NCBI GenBank assembly: GCA_033439265.1
Contig: JAVTVX010000013.1
Span: forward strand, 22,362,500 to 22,426,499
Direction: 5' to 3'
Length of the DNA: 64,000 bases
From: Dillenia suffruticosa
Taxonomy: Eukaryota > Streptophyta > Magnoliopsida > Dilleniales > Dilleniaceae
Part shown: piece by piece, positions 24,214 to 36,425 of the stretch
Position numbering within the stretch: the stretch's first letter is position 1
Layout of the letters: every line of letters begins with the position of its first letter
Made by a program: the position numbers and the translations under genes
Notes under the pieces: generated by a model
Databases searched by the model: none
The model's input: the letters and a program-made list of their open reading frames with translations, nothing else
Told to the model about the DNA's origin: nothing

Positions 24214-27127
24214 CCTTGTAACTTTTGTAGCCTGTGAGAGAGGGACCCAGGAGGAAAAAAGGACCAGTGAATTCCGTACGCAAGTTCCGTACGCCTCACA
24301 ATTACTGTTTTGGCTGTCCCCAAAGCCTCGGAGGAGTGATTATTCGAACTATATTTAAAGCGGCGCCAATTTTAGCTTTTTTTCTGCAATTTTTTTTTTT
24401 AACAAAGACTATAATTTCTAAATTTAAAATAAATACTAAAAATAAAGCTTACAAGTTTAAACAGAATACAAACCTAAATACTAAAATTTATAGATCAAAC
24501 CCAAAGCTGTAAAAATCAAACACAAGTGACTCATCACCACAACAGGGGTAAGAAAATTTTGAAGCTTATTCAAATTCAGAGATTTTATATCTTAAAGTAA
24601 TCCACCTTGTACGTACAACAAGAAGGGCATCATGTTTTTCTCAGAAACACCATATAAATTCCTCATAATATTATATTTTATTCTTTATCATCGACATAAA
24701 TATAATTTTCAATAATTTTGGGTAACAATGATTTCCCAGCGGCCAACCGATGCCGTTCTTTAAGAAAAAGGGTTTATTTTGATTTTTTTTTTTGGTTTAA
24801 ATTATTTTTATTGCAACGTAAAGGGAAGAAAGAGGAAAAAGAAAGATAATGTGTTTATGTTTTGTGGATTCCATGTTTGATGGGTCTTGTGGTTCGAAGA
24901 TTTTTTTCTCAAAGTCATGACATAGACATACACACCAACAAGTACAGAAACATGTCATGAGAAAATACTCGGCTTATGATATCATAACAAGCTTGGAGGC
25001 GAGGCCAAGCAGATGAAGTATTTTATTATTTTTTCTTTGAAAATTAATTTTGGACGTTAATTATTAAAATTATTATGAGCTTGGATTCAAAAATCCTTCT
25101 TCATGTTCAAAATTGTTATGAGTTGATTGTTCTTCCTTCTTGGGTCCCTCTTTTTCTACGCATGCGGAGGCGGACGGCGCCACTCCTTTGCTGGAATTAG
25201 CATGGGCTATATAGGAGATATCAACTTTGTCAAAATTAAAAGATCATTTTCTTTCCTAATTCATTCAAAATTGAGGAAAGTTTATGATTTTTCTTTCCTC
25301 TCTCCTCTTTGATATTTGAAATTTTACTTCTTCCGGAGCACGTGGGTGGAATTTATTTCTTCAAAGAATTTAGCATTCTGGCTGTGGATTATATAATTTT
25401 TTTTTTTTTAAATTCATCTAAGAATTTATTTCATGCATATTCAACGAAAAAAAGAGGCATTTTATTCAATCTAGACCTAGTGAGAGGAGGTGAACATGTT
25501 TGAATCAAAATTTGAAAATTATGGTAGGTGTTGAGAATGAATAATAGCATATGGTTAGTATATTTATATTCTTCAAGAATTTAATTTGTGAATGCCCATT
25601 AATTAATAAGAGGGACACCCAATTTTGACTTATTTAGTCTGGCACTTTAATTTGTCAAATACCTAACAACAACAGTGCACATTATTAAACTTGACAATTA
25701 GCACAATGCAAAAAACGTTTGATCCCCTTATTCAAACACGCTGCTGAGCTTATGAAAATTCTTCTAGATCGCATTATTAAAATAATAATAATTATTATTA
25801 TTAATTTAATTATTTATTAGATAAAAAATGTGAGTATCTATGCAATGTAGGGGTCACATTATCTTATGTGCTTTTTGCGTGGGTTCCCAGATAATCGAAG
25901 AGAGGAGTTGAAAAATACCTTTATAGGTCATTGTCTCATTTTATTTCAAAGACTACATTCTCTCTTTGGTTGAATAGTAAAGCATTCTATCCATTAATTA
26001 GAAATTTTGAGTTTAAATCTTGAAAATGACGAAAAAAAATTTGAGAGAGCCGATCCTTAAAATATGACCAACGGTACTCGAATCGGATTAATCGAGCAAA
26101 ACTCAGATACAAGTAATAAAAATAAAAAAGAAAAAGATAACCTTCTTTCTTCACCTGATGTAACTTTATATTATATATCTATATCCATATTTATTAATAT
26201 TATTTTCATTAAAAATAAGTCTCCTCTTTCATTCTACGTCTCGTTCTTTATTATTTGTGTGTGTGTATTAAAATTGGGTGTCGTACATTTTTTTTTACAT
26301 ATTTTTATATGGAATTTTCTATTCTTTTTTGGAAATTACCATATGCCTATTTGATGATTTAAGGTGTCAGAGTCTTCGTCGTCGGCCTGACAATGGCAAT
26401 TGCACATTTGACTTTTGTTGTTGTGGGGGTTGTAATTATCTTAGAAAAGTTGTAAGCAGACAGGATAACAAAAGTTCTACTCTTTTGGGTAGCTGAAAAT
26501 CTAGGACTTCTCAGAATAACACAAATTATTTAAGCTATTGCATTGGTTTGAACCCTAATTTCAGATTTTGCTGTTGTTTTTATAGTATAGTTTTGCAGGG
26601 ACCCGGGGGGGGGGAGTTTTCCTTTTTATGAAGAAGAGCTCTAGAGTGACATTGTTAACAAATTTTTGTATTTATTTTCAAAAATGAACTAAATATAAAT
26701 AGTAAAAAAAAAAAAAAGACGTGTGAATAACTTTTACATTAAGTTTGATATCAATTTTTATTTATTTATTTATTTATTTTTTAGCGACGCATGCTCTATT
26801 ACGGAACCTTGGTTCTTCGACTTGATAAATCATTGCAAATTGCATGACCATATTGAGCAGGCCTTCGATTTCAACCATACAGATGATGTGAGGAAAAACA
26901 CATCCATAGACTTCAATTTCCTGCATTCAAGCATCGCCATCAAGCTTTTCTTTTTTCCCATCACATGGCCCATGCCCTTTACCCTTTACGTAAAAGGGAA
27001 AGGCAACATCGTGTAGGGTTTTTCGCCATCAGGGCAATATTTTTTGACAAAAGGGTTTGGATTTATTAGGCCTTGACCAACAGATAAATCCCTTGTACTA
27101 TTGGACCCAGAAGTTAAATGGTCTAGG

Positions 27128-27159
<32 letters not shown>

Positions 27160-27240
27160 ATTTCAGGGCAACCATGATCCCCTAAAACTAAATTAAGAGG
27201 TCAGCGGCGATCGAAGTTTTTTTTTTCAAAAAATATATTT

Positions 27241-27286
<46 letters not shown>

Positions 27287-30200
27287 TTTTTCGATGGAGT
27301 TCTCTTTCATTTTTTCTCTTTAAAGAAGGGTAAATAAGTAAAATCGATTATTGAAAATTTTGTGAAATGTGAAATTCTAAAAGAGTAAATTTTCAAAACC
27401 ACGTGTGATCGTGTGAGTAGAAGTAATACCATAATGCCCGACTTTTTTGATTATTTTAAAATTTATAAAAATATATACGTTAATAAAAATTCAAACATTA
27501 AATCTAAAAACAAATACTTCACTAAAAGTTTTTTATCACTTAAGTATTTTTACTAAGATATACCTGATTTTTATATAATAAAATATACATGCACAAATTT
27601 ATTAAAAAAGAAAAATCTCACTCTTTGAATCATTAAAATTTCCGAAACGTAGTACTTCAATTTTTTCTACTTTGCCCGATTTGAAAAGTCAGAATTGACG
27701 AGGTTGATGGTGTCAACTGGTCAAATGAAATGATTCAAAAAATCGATCAAAATGAGGAGACTTGGAGTATCAAAAATTCGATTAAATTGTGCTTATCGTC
27801 CCTTCATTTGAAATGCTGATCCATGTCGACCGATTCCAATTAATTACCACCAGAAGACTATATGATTGTCTCGAGGAAGGTGCAAAATTGAATTATAAAG
27901 TTTTCTCCAACAATTTATATGTTATATTATAAAGTTGCATGAGTGAAAATTCAAGAATTTTCAAGAAAATGAAGAGCTTGTGTTCGTGTCCCATTTCCAT
28001 GTTATGCAATATGTAAGGTACAAAAGGGAAGACATATATTAATTTATTATTTATCTAACAACTCAAATCTAGGACTTTTACTAGGTAAAAAGGATTGTAG
28101 GTGTGCCTCATAATTATTTGAACTGATCAATGGGATTGAGGTATGTTATTCATTTAATGACTATTAGTCCTAATTTCATCGGGGTAATACATGTCAATAT
28201 CCTGTTGTTTAGTACAAATTTTATTTACTTAATAATAACAAATGAAATACCTCAAACCTAATGAAATAAGGGCTAATAAATTGCATTTTTCAAACCAAAT
28301 TATATTTCAAACAGCTCGAGTAATTTATGAGTTATGCTATTACCTTTGAATCAATAAAAAATTATGATAAAATTGTAAAATTGTAAAAATTACGACAAAT
28401 CTGTATCTACATTTTCAACTACCAAAATGTTAGGCAACTTGCCCATGGAAGAAGGTGCCAAAAATTGAATTGCAAGAAGGTAGTCGACCAATCTTGAGTC
28501 GATAAAAAGGTAGCAAACTCTTGACCGAGTAAGTTGATATGAAGTGGCTGTGGCAGTTTATGATGAGATTTTATTTTAAAAGTTGGAAAGTTCAAAACTG
28601 TGACAGGATAGATGATGTGTGGATGGATACTTTTTAACACTTGCAGTCCCATCAAAGGGTCATTCTAGATCACTTTTTGGGTATTTTTCGAATGCCTACC
28701 TCAGGAGGAATCTCCGAAGAGGCATCGGTGACTCACGGAGGCTTTTGGGTGCCATGCAAAGGCTTCCACAAGATCATCGAATGACTCTGAATAAGTCCTC
28801 AACAATACATGAGATCTCATACCCATAAATATTATAACTTTATTTTTTTTTTTTTGAATTAAAATGTTAAATTGTTCACCAGAACTACCACTTATATATT
28901 ACGGGATAAAAGACAAGATTTTTACTTTTGTGTATATTTTATAAATTATTTATTATAAATGAATTGATTTCACAACATAACAACATGTGATTGAGTCAAA
29001 GGGGTATCATTCATTTTCCTTACAAGTTTGGAGATCCTCTCTACCTGCTGCAGTCTCATAAATATGAAGACTTGTTCTTCTTTTGACTCCACATTAATAG
29101 GGAGGGAGAAGCAAAAAAGACTCGACATTTTCCACCGTAATAAATACCCCTAAAAGTAAGCAAAACGCTACCACAAAATTTTGAGTCCTCTTGCTTTTGA
29201 GTCCGAGGCTTATATTTATAACACACCCTCCCATTGTCGAGGTTGTCAATTGGAAGATATGACTTTCACCCTCCCCACCCTATCCTTCTCATTTTTTATT
29301 ATTTTATCATAGTTAAACATGGGTTTGCTTTCTTTAAAAGAAAATGAATTTATTATAGATTTATTTTTTTCAAAAAATTTTGCATGATAATGCATGCATG
29401 ACCACAGACAATTCATTCAATGCAATCATATCCCGCTATTTGATTTTCACTTTTTAAGATCAAAAGATTTGACCTCTCGGTTGGAAAAACTCTCTCATGA
29501 ATGACTTTGCCAACCTTTCATCTAGAGCAACAAAATGCAAACAAATTTGATTACTAACCTGCAAATCAATCCGGATTCTAATAGTAATTGAGACCTGAGT
29601 TGCTAAAATTTGAGCAATCAATATAAGATTTTGATGCTCTCTCTCAATTTCAACATTTCCGCTGACAGGAAAAGGATGTATGTTGTAGAAGTTTTGGTTC
29701 TTATCATTTTCGTATTTATGTTTGTGTAGGAAATTTAAAGAGTGAAGGGTGAAATATTTCATGTTTGGGACCGCCAAAAGACCGAAGAATTCAATTCTTT
29801 TGCATTTGATTTGGAAGATGCCCGACACTGCACGCTTCCTTTTCACGAGCACTAGGGGGTCCATTGAACGTAACAGAGCATCTCGACTTCTAGCCAAATA
29901 AAAAAATTAAAAAAAAAAAAAAACTCAAAATAGTGAATGAAATAATATAATATAATTGCTTTATGATAAGGACCAACGTAAAGCGAGATAGACTTTTATT
30001 TAGTATCTATGGTTTTGTATCTAATTTTAAATTTATTGATAGTACCTTCTTCTTCCCTAAGTCCCCTCCCCCCACAGAATTTTATGTTTAAAATGTTCCT
30101 ATCTACATGTATTAGCCAAGTCAATTGATAATATCTTTTAAAGGGGTACTAAAAATTTGAGTTTAAATTTCGATTGTACCATGATCCATGGTTGAGCGCC

Positions 30201-30590
30201 CGCATGATTATCATAGGGAAAGAAGAAAAGAAAAAAGTGCCTAATGCAATGTGTGGAATTTGCAAATTAATTTTGTCGATCAAGTTTTCAAGCCCTTTCA
30301 TCTGTTGCCTATTAACTAAGGCCAAGTTCGTCCTTTTCTTTTGAAGATGGAATCCCAGTGATTATTCTTTGGATGTATCATATCAAACTAAACAGGCAGC
30401 CATCAATACTTGATGATGTAGTGATCAGATACTAAATTTTCTTAATTAAGGTGTTGAATTTGAGACTCAAAAGAAAACAAAGATATTGAGAGAGTCAATT
30501 TTTAAAATGAGTCTAACAATGTTCAGACCAAATTAATCAACTAATCTGAATATCAGTTGATGGTAAGTACACTTGTACAAGAAAAAAAAT
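24214..30590. other. Unit 1 upstream flank without a supported gene
   Basis: AT-rich sequence shared in pieces with unit 3 (46400-50380). It contains the SINE at 25966-26137, an (AT)n/(GT)n microsatellite at about 27257-27285, homopolymer T runs, and a unit-1-specific segment (about 27930-30320). A 145-codon minus-strand frame at 29460-29897 lies in that segment; it has no domain I recognise. Confidence 0.5.
25966..26137 (+). mobile_element. tRNA-derived SINE, unit 1 only
   Basis: The internal promoter look is ggttgaatagtaaagc... with a B-box-like gagtttaaatcttg, and the end is A-rich. Unit 3 at 48042-48063 has the empty site (gactaccttctttcttcacc). In unit 1 this site appears on both sides of the insert as ctacattctctctt and taaccttctttctt, an imperfect target duplication. 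Confidence 0.65.
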
Positions 30591-30595
30591 AATAA
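30405..30595 (+). mobile_element. Probable SINE copy at the right end of unit 1
   Basis: It carries ttgaatttgagactcaaaag, gagagagtcaatttttaaaatgag, ...gaccaaattaatcaactaatctgaatatcag and an A-rich end. This layout matches the SINE at 25966, and a related piece sits at the equivalent place in unit 3 (49790-49950), so it predates the duplication. Confidence 0.45.
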
Positions 30596-32068
30596 TTAGG
30601 CAGCCACAATATTCTGTGTTGTTATAAATTAAGGGAAAAGCGTGTATGGACTTATCCAACAGAAGTGCATATTCTGCCATACATTTTTGGATTTCAATGC
30701 CTTCTTTGTGTCCAATGGTTTGTCCATTTAAAATGTTCTGAGCCCAGTAAAAGCACGGCTTCATCTATTAAACATGACATGCCTGTATTCTATACATGAG
30801 ATGCGAGATTTAACATTTGGAATGGTACAACAAATGAATGAGACGGATCTGAGCATCATGATTGATTTGCAAGGAATAAAAGAAAAAATTATCTATCTGT
30901 GGGATAAAAATGGTTTATATTTTTGTACCTCTTTGTGAGGGGACAAAGAAGGAGAGACAATATGATTTTTTTTCACCTTTATCTTCATATATTTTTAAGT
31001 GAGACATTTCAAGCGAGAGTCTGTAAACTTGATGAACCACCATAGACGTGTGCTGTTGTTTTCGTTTAAAGTTCTTCAAACAAATGTTGAAATGTTCCAT
31101 TTGAGACTTGGAATTTTAAGGGAAGATCATACTGCAGATATGTTGACTCTTCATCAGTCTCTCTCTGCCGTGCAAAATTTAATGTGGAAGATTTCATGTC
31201 CGTTGATCATGGCCGATTCAATTAACAACCTAATGCGTGACTCTTCTTAGCTTCTTTTTTGCCTCATGCTCAAGTCAAATTAGGACAACCTTCAAACATA
31301 AAAAATTAATAATATAATAATAATTTTAATCTTATAGAAAAATTTAACTTTACTTATAAAAATTTTATAAAAGTGGTAATAGACTAGTTTTTGCTTACAT
31401 ACCCCATGAATCTCCCCAATCTTAATATATAGTGGGGTCTTTGATTTGTCCCTTTGAGGAAAAAAAAAAAAAAGAAAGAAAAAGAAAAAAAAAAGTCATG
31501 GGATACCTAAGTGTAGAGATTTTTCTTGATTTGGCTTCGGTACACCTAAATTTTTCAAAATCATATTTTTCTTCTTTCTCGAACCTTGTCTGTGTATTGC
31601 GGCTGTTCTGCAAAAATGCCTCAATCGTCAACCAATGATACACACGTTGCCGATTCATGTCTGATGGGTTTGCTTTTTGGTGAAATCTTGCAGAGAAGGG
31701 CAGGGACAGATCCCAGATGTTGCTTCATTTCTCACTTCACTGCCACCGGCGTGTACAGAAGGACGAACCCTAGCGTTGTGTCTATAGCTCTCATTGCTTT
31801 TAAAAATTTGCTTCATGAACAACTCTAATATAATAAAAACGTTTTAATAGTGGCACTCTCTCTTTTTTCAGGTTTGCTCGTAGTACATAAAACAATATAT
31901 GATTGTTCTCCTTTTATTTAAATTCAGATTTTCAGAATTAAAATTACCCACTAAAAAATAATTTATTTAAACTTAATTTATAGATATAATTTGTTTTTAT
32001 CCAAATGTTGGTGGATTTCATATTAGTTCACCATAATACAATGTTTGCCATGTTTGGACATTTTCTTA

Positions 32069-33392
32069 CTGGCTGTTTGGTCAAAGGATATGAGTTTTAA
32101 AAATGGGAATAAAATCTATATTGATTGTTGGGATCAGTGGAATAGGAATAAAAGAATGAGAATAAAATTATAGGTTTTATAAAATCCAACTAAGATGATG
32201 GGTTTCGATTGAAATCTACCGTTCGACTGTTTACCCTTCAACTCTCTCTCTCTCTCTCTCTCTATTTCTGAAACTCCCCATCCCTCTCATCTCTCTCTCC
32301 CATCGTTCGACCATGTGAAGCCTTGTCGGAGATGGCGACGACAGATCCAGAGGGAATCGATGGAGTTCGAATGACATCGAATGTGTCTGAATAGGGGTTT
32401 CCCTTTTCTCTCTCCTCTCTCCTACAATTCCTCTCTTTTCTCTGACTCTCTCTCTCTCTCTCTCCCTCTCTCTTCCCACTTTTTTCTCTGTTATCTTTCC
32501 TCTCTTACTCTCATTCTCTCAACCTATGCACTCTTTATCTCTCTATACACTGCAATGAAGAACTCATTTCATTCTCTATCTCCACCGATCGGGTCAAGCT
32601 CATTGTCCTTTTCTGGAGCTATCGATGACACTCATGAAGACGCCTGTAGCATTTGCCTTGAACCTTTCGACTCCCAAGATCCTATCACTGTATTCTGTTT
32701 CTTTACCGTAATTTTAAATTTTTAGGTTTTTTGCTTGTGGGAAAGATTCTTTTTGGGTTGAATTTTGATGTTATCTTACGATCTTTCATTGAAAGTTTTT
32801 TTTTTTTTTTTTAAGTTTAATTTTCTGAACACATGATTTGAATCTTAAGTAATTATTTATGTAATCATTACTTGATTTGCCCTTCAAAAAGGGGTTTAAT
32901 TTGGTAAATATATATTTGTTTTTCGTATTTCTGTTGGAATTAGGTGTTCTATAGCTTGAAGTAGAGGAACAATCCATCAGTACAGTAACTTTTGGCTTTA
33001 TTTTGTTTCAGATTACCACTTGCAGACATGAATACCATAATTTCGTTTTTTCCTTTTTGGGTTTTGATTTTTTATGGCGAATAAAATTAATAATTATAAT
33101 ATTAAAGAAAACAAAATTAAATTAAGTAAAATAAATTAAAATAGATGATAATTATAGTTTTAATTTAAATAAAATAAAATAAAATTTTAAAAATGTTAAT
33201 CTTAAAATATTTTTTATTAAACGAAAAATCGATAATTATATAATTTTTATTCAGAAACATATACAAAATAATCATATTTATTCTAGAATTTGCATCAAAC
33301 AATTGATATCGGAATTCGATTTGGATTCCAATTTTTAAGGCTTTCGATATTGATTCCAATTTCAATTTTTAAGCGTGAACCAAATACCAACC
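32069..33392. mobile_element. Harbinger-like non-autonomous element carrying a RING-gene fragment (unit 2)
   Basis: 1324-bp insert with imperfect inverted ends (CTGGCTGTTTGGTCAAAGG at the left; the right end reads inward GGTTGGTATTTGGTTCACGC). It is flanked by TTA (32066-32068) and TAA (33393-33395). Unit 1 has the uninterrupted site ttttcttagtaagtatcaca (21834-21853). The end sequence ..TGTTTGG.. and the 3-base TTA/TAA target are typical of PIF/Harbinger MITEs. There is no transposase. Confidence 0.7.
32555..33041 (+). pseudogene. RHF1A-like RING-H2 E3 ligase fragment (unit 2)
   Basis: Two exon pieces: 32555-32689 (45 codons, ending SICLEPFDSQDPIT, then a GT donor) and 33012-33041 (after an AG acceptor: ITTCRHEYHN). 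Together they give the first half of a RING-H2 domain, DACSICLEPF..ITTCRHEYH, which resembles plant RHF1A proteins. The match stops in the middle of the RING; the remaining zinc ligands and the rest of the gene are absent. A CT-rich leader precedes the ATG. It lies wholly inside the Harbinger-like element, so it reads as captured gene sequence. It cannot encode a functional ligase. Confidence 0.75.
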
Positions 33393-33635
33393 TAATATCT
33401 ATGACAATATTTTTAATTAAAAGCTGGATTGAAGTATAGAAATCAAGATAACTATATAAATAATGGTTTAATTCTATTTTCATTTTGTTATATCGAATGC
33501 TTAATTACAACCTTAATACACTCATAATCATTATCATTTCTATCCATCAGAAGCAGTCCCCAAACGTAAACTTATTAAACACAAAAATCAAATACATAAA
33601 AATTATTAGGTCAGAAGATGGCAATCCAACCAAAA

Positions 33636-35450
33636 TCAGCCACGAAGTGATCTCTCCCGTGATTTCCTCCAATACGACGTCGTCCCACTCCCCGACCCCT
33701 CTTGCCCAAAAAACAAACCCGACAGGTGATTCCCCAAATCCTCTGGGGCAAATCTGACAAATCGGCCCAACAGGTTCCGATGAGTCTCGTACATGACCCG
33801 ATACTTCGGCACAATCATCCTCGCTATGGAATTCTTAATCGGGTCACGCAGTCTCGGGTCGGGTATGACGCACGAACTCTGCTTCAGACACGCTTGTTCA
33901 AATTCGTAATTAAATCTCGTAAACCACTCCTTCGCTTCGTCCTCTGTCATGCTCTCCGCCGTCGAATCATCCATAAATGACGTCATCACCTTCCCCCAAG
34001 CTAACTTCTCGTAATTCGACGCGAACTGCTTGATTTTCATCTCGTATTTTGTGATCCAATCTTCTCCGAGAAGGTACTGGAGATTGGATGATCGGACGGC
34101 GGAGATTCCGTGCTGGAGATTGTTGGCGAGGAAGAGGTAAGAGAGAGTCACATCCTTGTACTGCTCTGCTTTGCCGTCGAGTTTGCAGAGGAGGACAACG
34201 ATTAACCGCGCGAGTTTCACAGACACCGGCGGCGCCGGAGACAATTCGTTGGAGTTGGGGTTGTCGAAGTAAGACTCCATCAACGGATACTTCGCAGGAG
34301 GAGGATCTTCGGCTAGGATTTCGCCGAGGGCAATCCAGTAATTTGACAGCCGCGAGATGAACTCCATTGTATTTAGTGTGAGAAAGTGAATTCCTCCTCC
34401 ACTGGGAAGCAACGATTTTAGCTGGTCCTTTTGGACCGTTGATTCGAATTCTGTTAGCATGGTCCGCACAGATTCGCTCAGCCTGACATATGACGTCAGC
34501 GCCTGCGACCGGACGGCTGAGAGGGAATCATAAGAGAAAATCGACTCAATTTCCGGCCAGTAATCGGATATCGCCGAATACATATCCAGCGCACGGAATA
34601 TTTTCCCCGGCGACCTCTTACCTTTCGCCACGTGTTCAGGAAACGCGAAAAGGCGAGCCGCTGCTACGCTCGTGATCTCAGCGAAACACAACTCTCTCAT
34701 CGAGTCGGACGCGCCAAACACGTGATCGCAGAGGATTCTCTCACCGTGGAACAGAGTCTTCACCGCAATCTTCAGAGCATCTAACCAGTTCTTGATCTTC
34801 ACCTCCAAAACCTCCCAATCCATCTTACGAATCTGATTGAAGCTCAATAGATCAACTCCGAGCCGATAAATGCCTTCGTCTACAATCGATTTTCGTATAA
34901 TCGTGTAAATCTTCACACATTCTTTGCTATAGCCGGAGGAAATCATACATTCGGCCATCAATCTCAGATCCGTCATCGCAACCGTGGAAACTTGCTTGAC
35001 TTCGGGGATGGAATCTATGACAATTCGACCTGAAGTACTTGACCGAGTAGATCTGACGGAAACGGACTCAGGATCCAAGTGTTCGCGATTGGAAGAGAGC
35101 AACTGGTAGAATTCTTTCTCAAGACGCTTCATTGCTATCTGCATCAGATTCTGAGCTTTTGCAAGCAATTCAGAGCTTGAATCTTCGTAGACAAGCAAAT
35201 GCATGGTTTTCTGAAGTTGGTGAACGCACTTGAGATAGTCTTGGGCTTCGAGTCTGTTTTCGTGGAAGAGAGAGGTGACTTTAGCGAATGTGGAAGTTTC
35301 GGTGTTCCACTTCATGACCATGGACTCTGCAACCTGAATGCTCCGTTCGAGTTTGGATATTCGAGGACGAGGAGTCTTCGGCTTCGCCAGAGAAGAATGA
35401 AGACTCGATTCCCAAAAAGGTGCCGTTTTGGCCATTCCTTTTATCGGCAT
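33636..35450 (-). CDS. EXO70H: EXO70H-type exocyst subunit, copy 2 (604 aa)
   Basis: Intact intronless paralogue of copies 1 and 3, with the same Exo70 core and the same start context (MPIKGM). It is 17 residues shorter for three reasons: seven residues are missing just after MPIKGM (the aromatic/Cys segment GRLFCYA of copy 1), two residues are gained at AKPKTPR, and a 36-base in-frame deletion removes the acidic DFDSDNSPEDDE part of the linker near residue 140. The rest is collinear. The central core (for example the FGASDSMRE and YSAISDYWPEIESIF regions) is nearly identical at the nucleotide level to the other copies, while the C-terminal end shares several changes with copy 3 (NLLGRFVRFAPEDLGNHLS). 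The MULE lies about 640 bases upstream of its ATG, which may alter its promoter context. Confidence 0.93.
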   Translation of the reverse strand: MPIKGMAKTAPFWESSLHSSLAKPKTPRPRISKLERSIQVAESMVMKWNTETSTFAKVTSLFHENRLEAQDYLKCVHQLQKTMHLLVYEDSSSELLAKAQNLMQIAMKRLEKEFYQLLSSNREHLDPESVSVRSTRSSTSGRIVIDSIPEVKQVSTVAMTDLRLMAECMISSGYSKECVKIYTIIRKSIVDEGIYRLGVDLLSFNQIRKMDWEVLEVKIKNWLDALKIAVKTLFHGERILCDHVFGASDSMRELCFAEITSVAAARLFAFPEHVAKGKRSPGKIFRALDMYSAISDYWPEIESIFSYDSLSAVRSQALTSYVRLSESVRTMLTEFESTVQKDQLKSLLPSGGGIHFLTLNTMEFISRLSNYWIALGEILAEDPPPAKYPLMESYFDNPNSNELSPAPPVSVKLARLIVVLLCKLDGKAEQYKDVTLSYLFLANNLQHGISAVRSSNLQYLLGEDWITKYEMKIKQFASNYEKLAWGKVMTSFMDDSTAESMTEDEAKEWFTRFNYEFEQACLKQSSCVIPDPRLRDPIKNSIARMIVPKYRVMYETHRNLLGRFVRFAPEDLGNHLSGLFFGQEGSGSGTTSYWRKSRERSLRG

Positions 35451-35525
35451 TCTTTGGTTGGAGAGAGAGAGTGATATTTTGGATTCCCTCTCTTGAAAGT
35501 GCTTGGGAGTAGGGGAGGAGGCTTG

Positions 35526-35533
35526 TATTTATG
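35526..35533 (-). promoter_or_regulatory. Candidate TATA element of EXO70H copy 2
   Basis: Minus strand reads CATAAATA, aligned with the TATAAATA of copy 3, 76 bases above the ATG. One base away from canonical. Confidence 0.55.
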
Positions 35534-36229
35534 GGGAAAAAATGGGCGGCGGAATTTCGACGCGGAGCCATTTGAAACCCGCATGCATACAGGGGTGGAG
35601 GAAAAAGTCACTGAAAAAGACGATGTTTGACTATCATGCAGCCGAGCTAGACGTGGCATCGATGTAACTTTACTAGCCTGTGGAGAGAGGGACCCAGGAG
35701 GAAAAAAAGGAGGGAGAAAGTTTGCGGTCACCTCAGAAAATTCAAAACAATGATAATTACGGCGTGTAAGTTCCGTACGCCTCATTATAACTGTTTTGGC
35801 TGGCCAAAGCCTCGGGGGAGTGATTATTCAAACTATATTTAAGTCGTACAGCAATAAATCGAATTTTAAACTTAATAATTTGAAATCAATATTTAAGTGA
35901 TAAAAAAAATAAAATTTACAAATTTAAACCCAATGCAAACCCATAATATTTTATTTTATTAACATAATTTCAAATAATTTGGGTTTTAATTTTTGATAAA
36001 AGGGTTTATTGTGTTTTTCTTTTTGTTTAAATTATTTTTGTTACGACAAAACGGGAAGAAAGAGCAAAAAAGAAAGATAATGTGTTGAGAGATGTACGGA
36101 ATTGACATATATTAAAAAAAATTTTAAAATAATCCAAGACAAAAAAAATTTTCGAAAGTGACCTAATTTTGTCGAGAGTTGGATCTGCAGAAGTATTTGT
36201 CGCGCGTTCAACCCACAAGAGTATCATGT

Positions 36230-36425
36230 GACGCCACTTTCAGGTCTTGGAAGCGCGGAAAGCATGGCTTCCCGCGCCTTGAAGACACGGAAAGCATGAT
36301 TTCCGCGTCTTCAATTTCTGCGTCTTCAAGACGCGGAATATATTTCTGCATCTTGAAAACACGAAAATGTGGCCACGTCTTTAAGACGCGGCACGTAGCA
36401 TTCTGCGTCTAGAAGACGCGGCCGC
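36230..36425 (+). repeat. Subterminal palindromic repeats of the MULE
   Basis: Several variants of cgcgtcttcaagacgcgg and gaagacacggaaagcatg lie in tandem, each a short imperfect palindrome. A second cluster lies at about 40020-40105 near the other end. Subterminal repeats of this kind are usual transposase-binding or hairpin regions in class II elements; here the role is inferred. Confidence 0.6.

Larger units (their letters stand above)
18814..31000. repeat. Tandem duplication unit 1 (EXO70H copy 1)
   Basis: The unit begins at gagacatttcaagtgagagt (18814), about 270 bases after the pectate-lyase stop. The same sequence recurs at 31001 and 40878, each time directly after the unit's right end (cttcatatatttttaagt). 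The unit runs 12.2 kb. Its left part (18814-20100) matches 31001-31830 and 40878-41575. The EXO70H gene and its upstream flank match 33636-36080 and 44124-46420. 24700-27930 plus 30320-31000 match unit 3. Copy-specific inserts lie at 20103-21632, 25966-26137 and about 27930-30320. Confidence 0.9.

Noticed and set aside
29460..29897. 145-codon minus-strand frame in the unit-1-specific block
   Set aside because: No recognisable domain and no second copy; kept as a hint under findings, not called as a gene.
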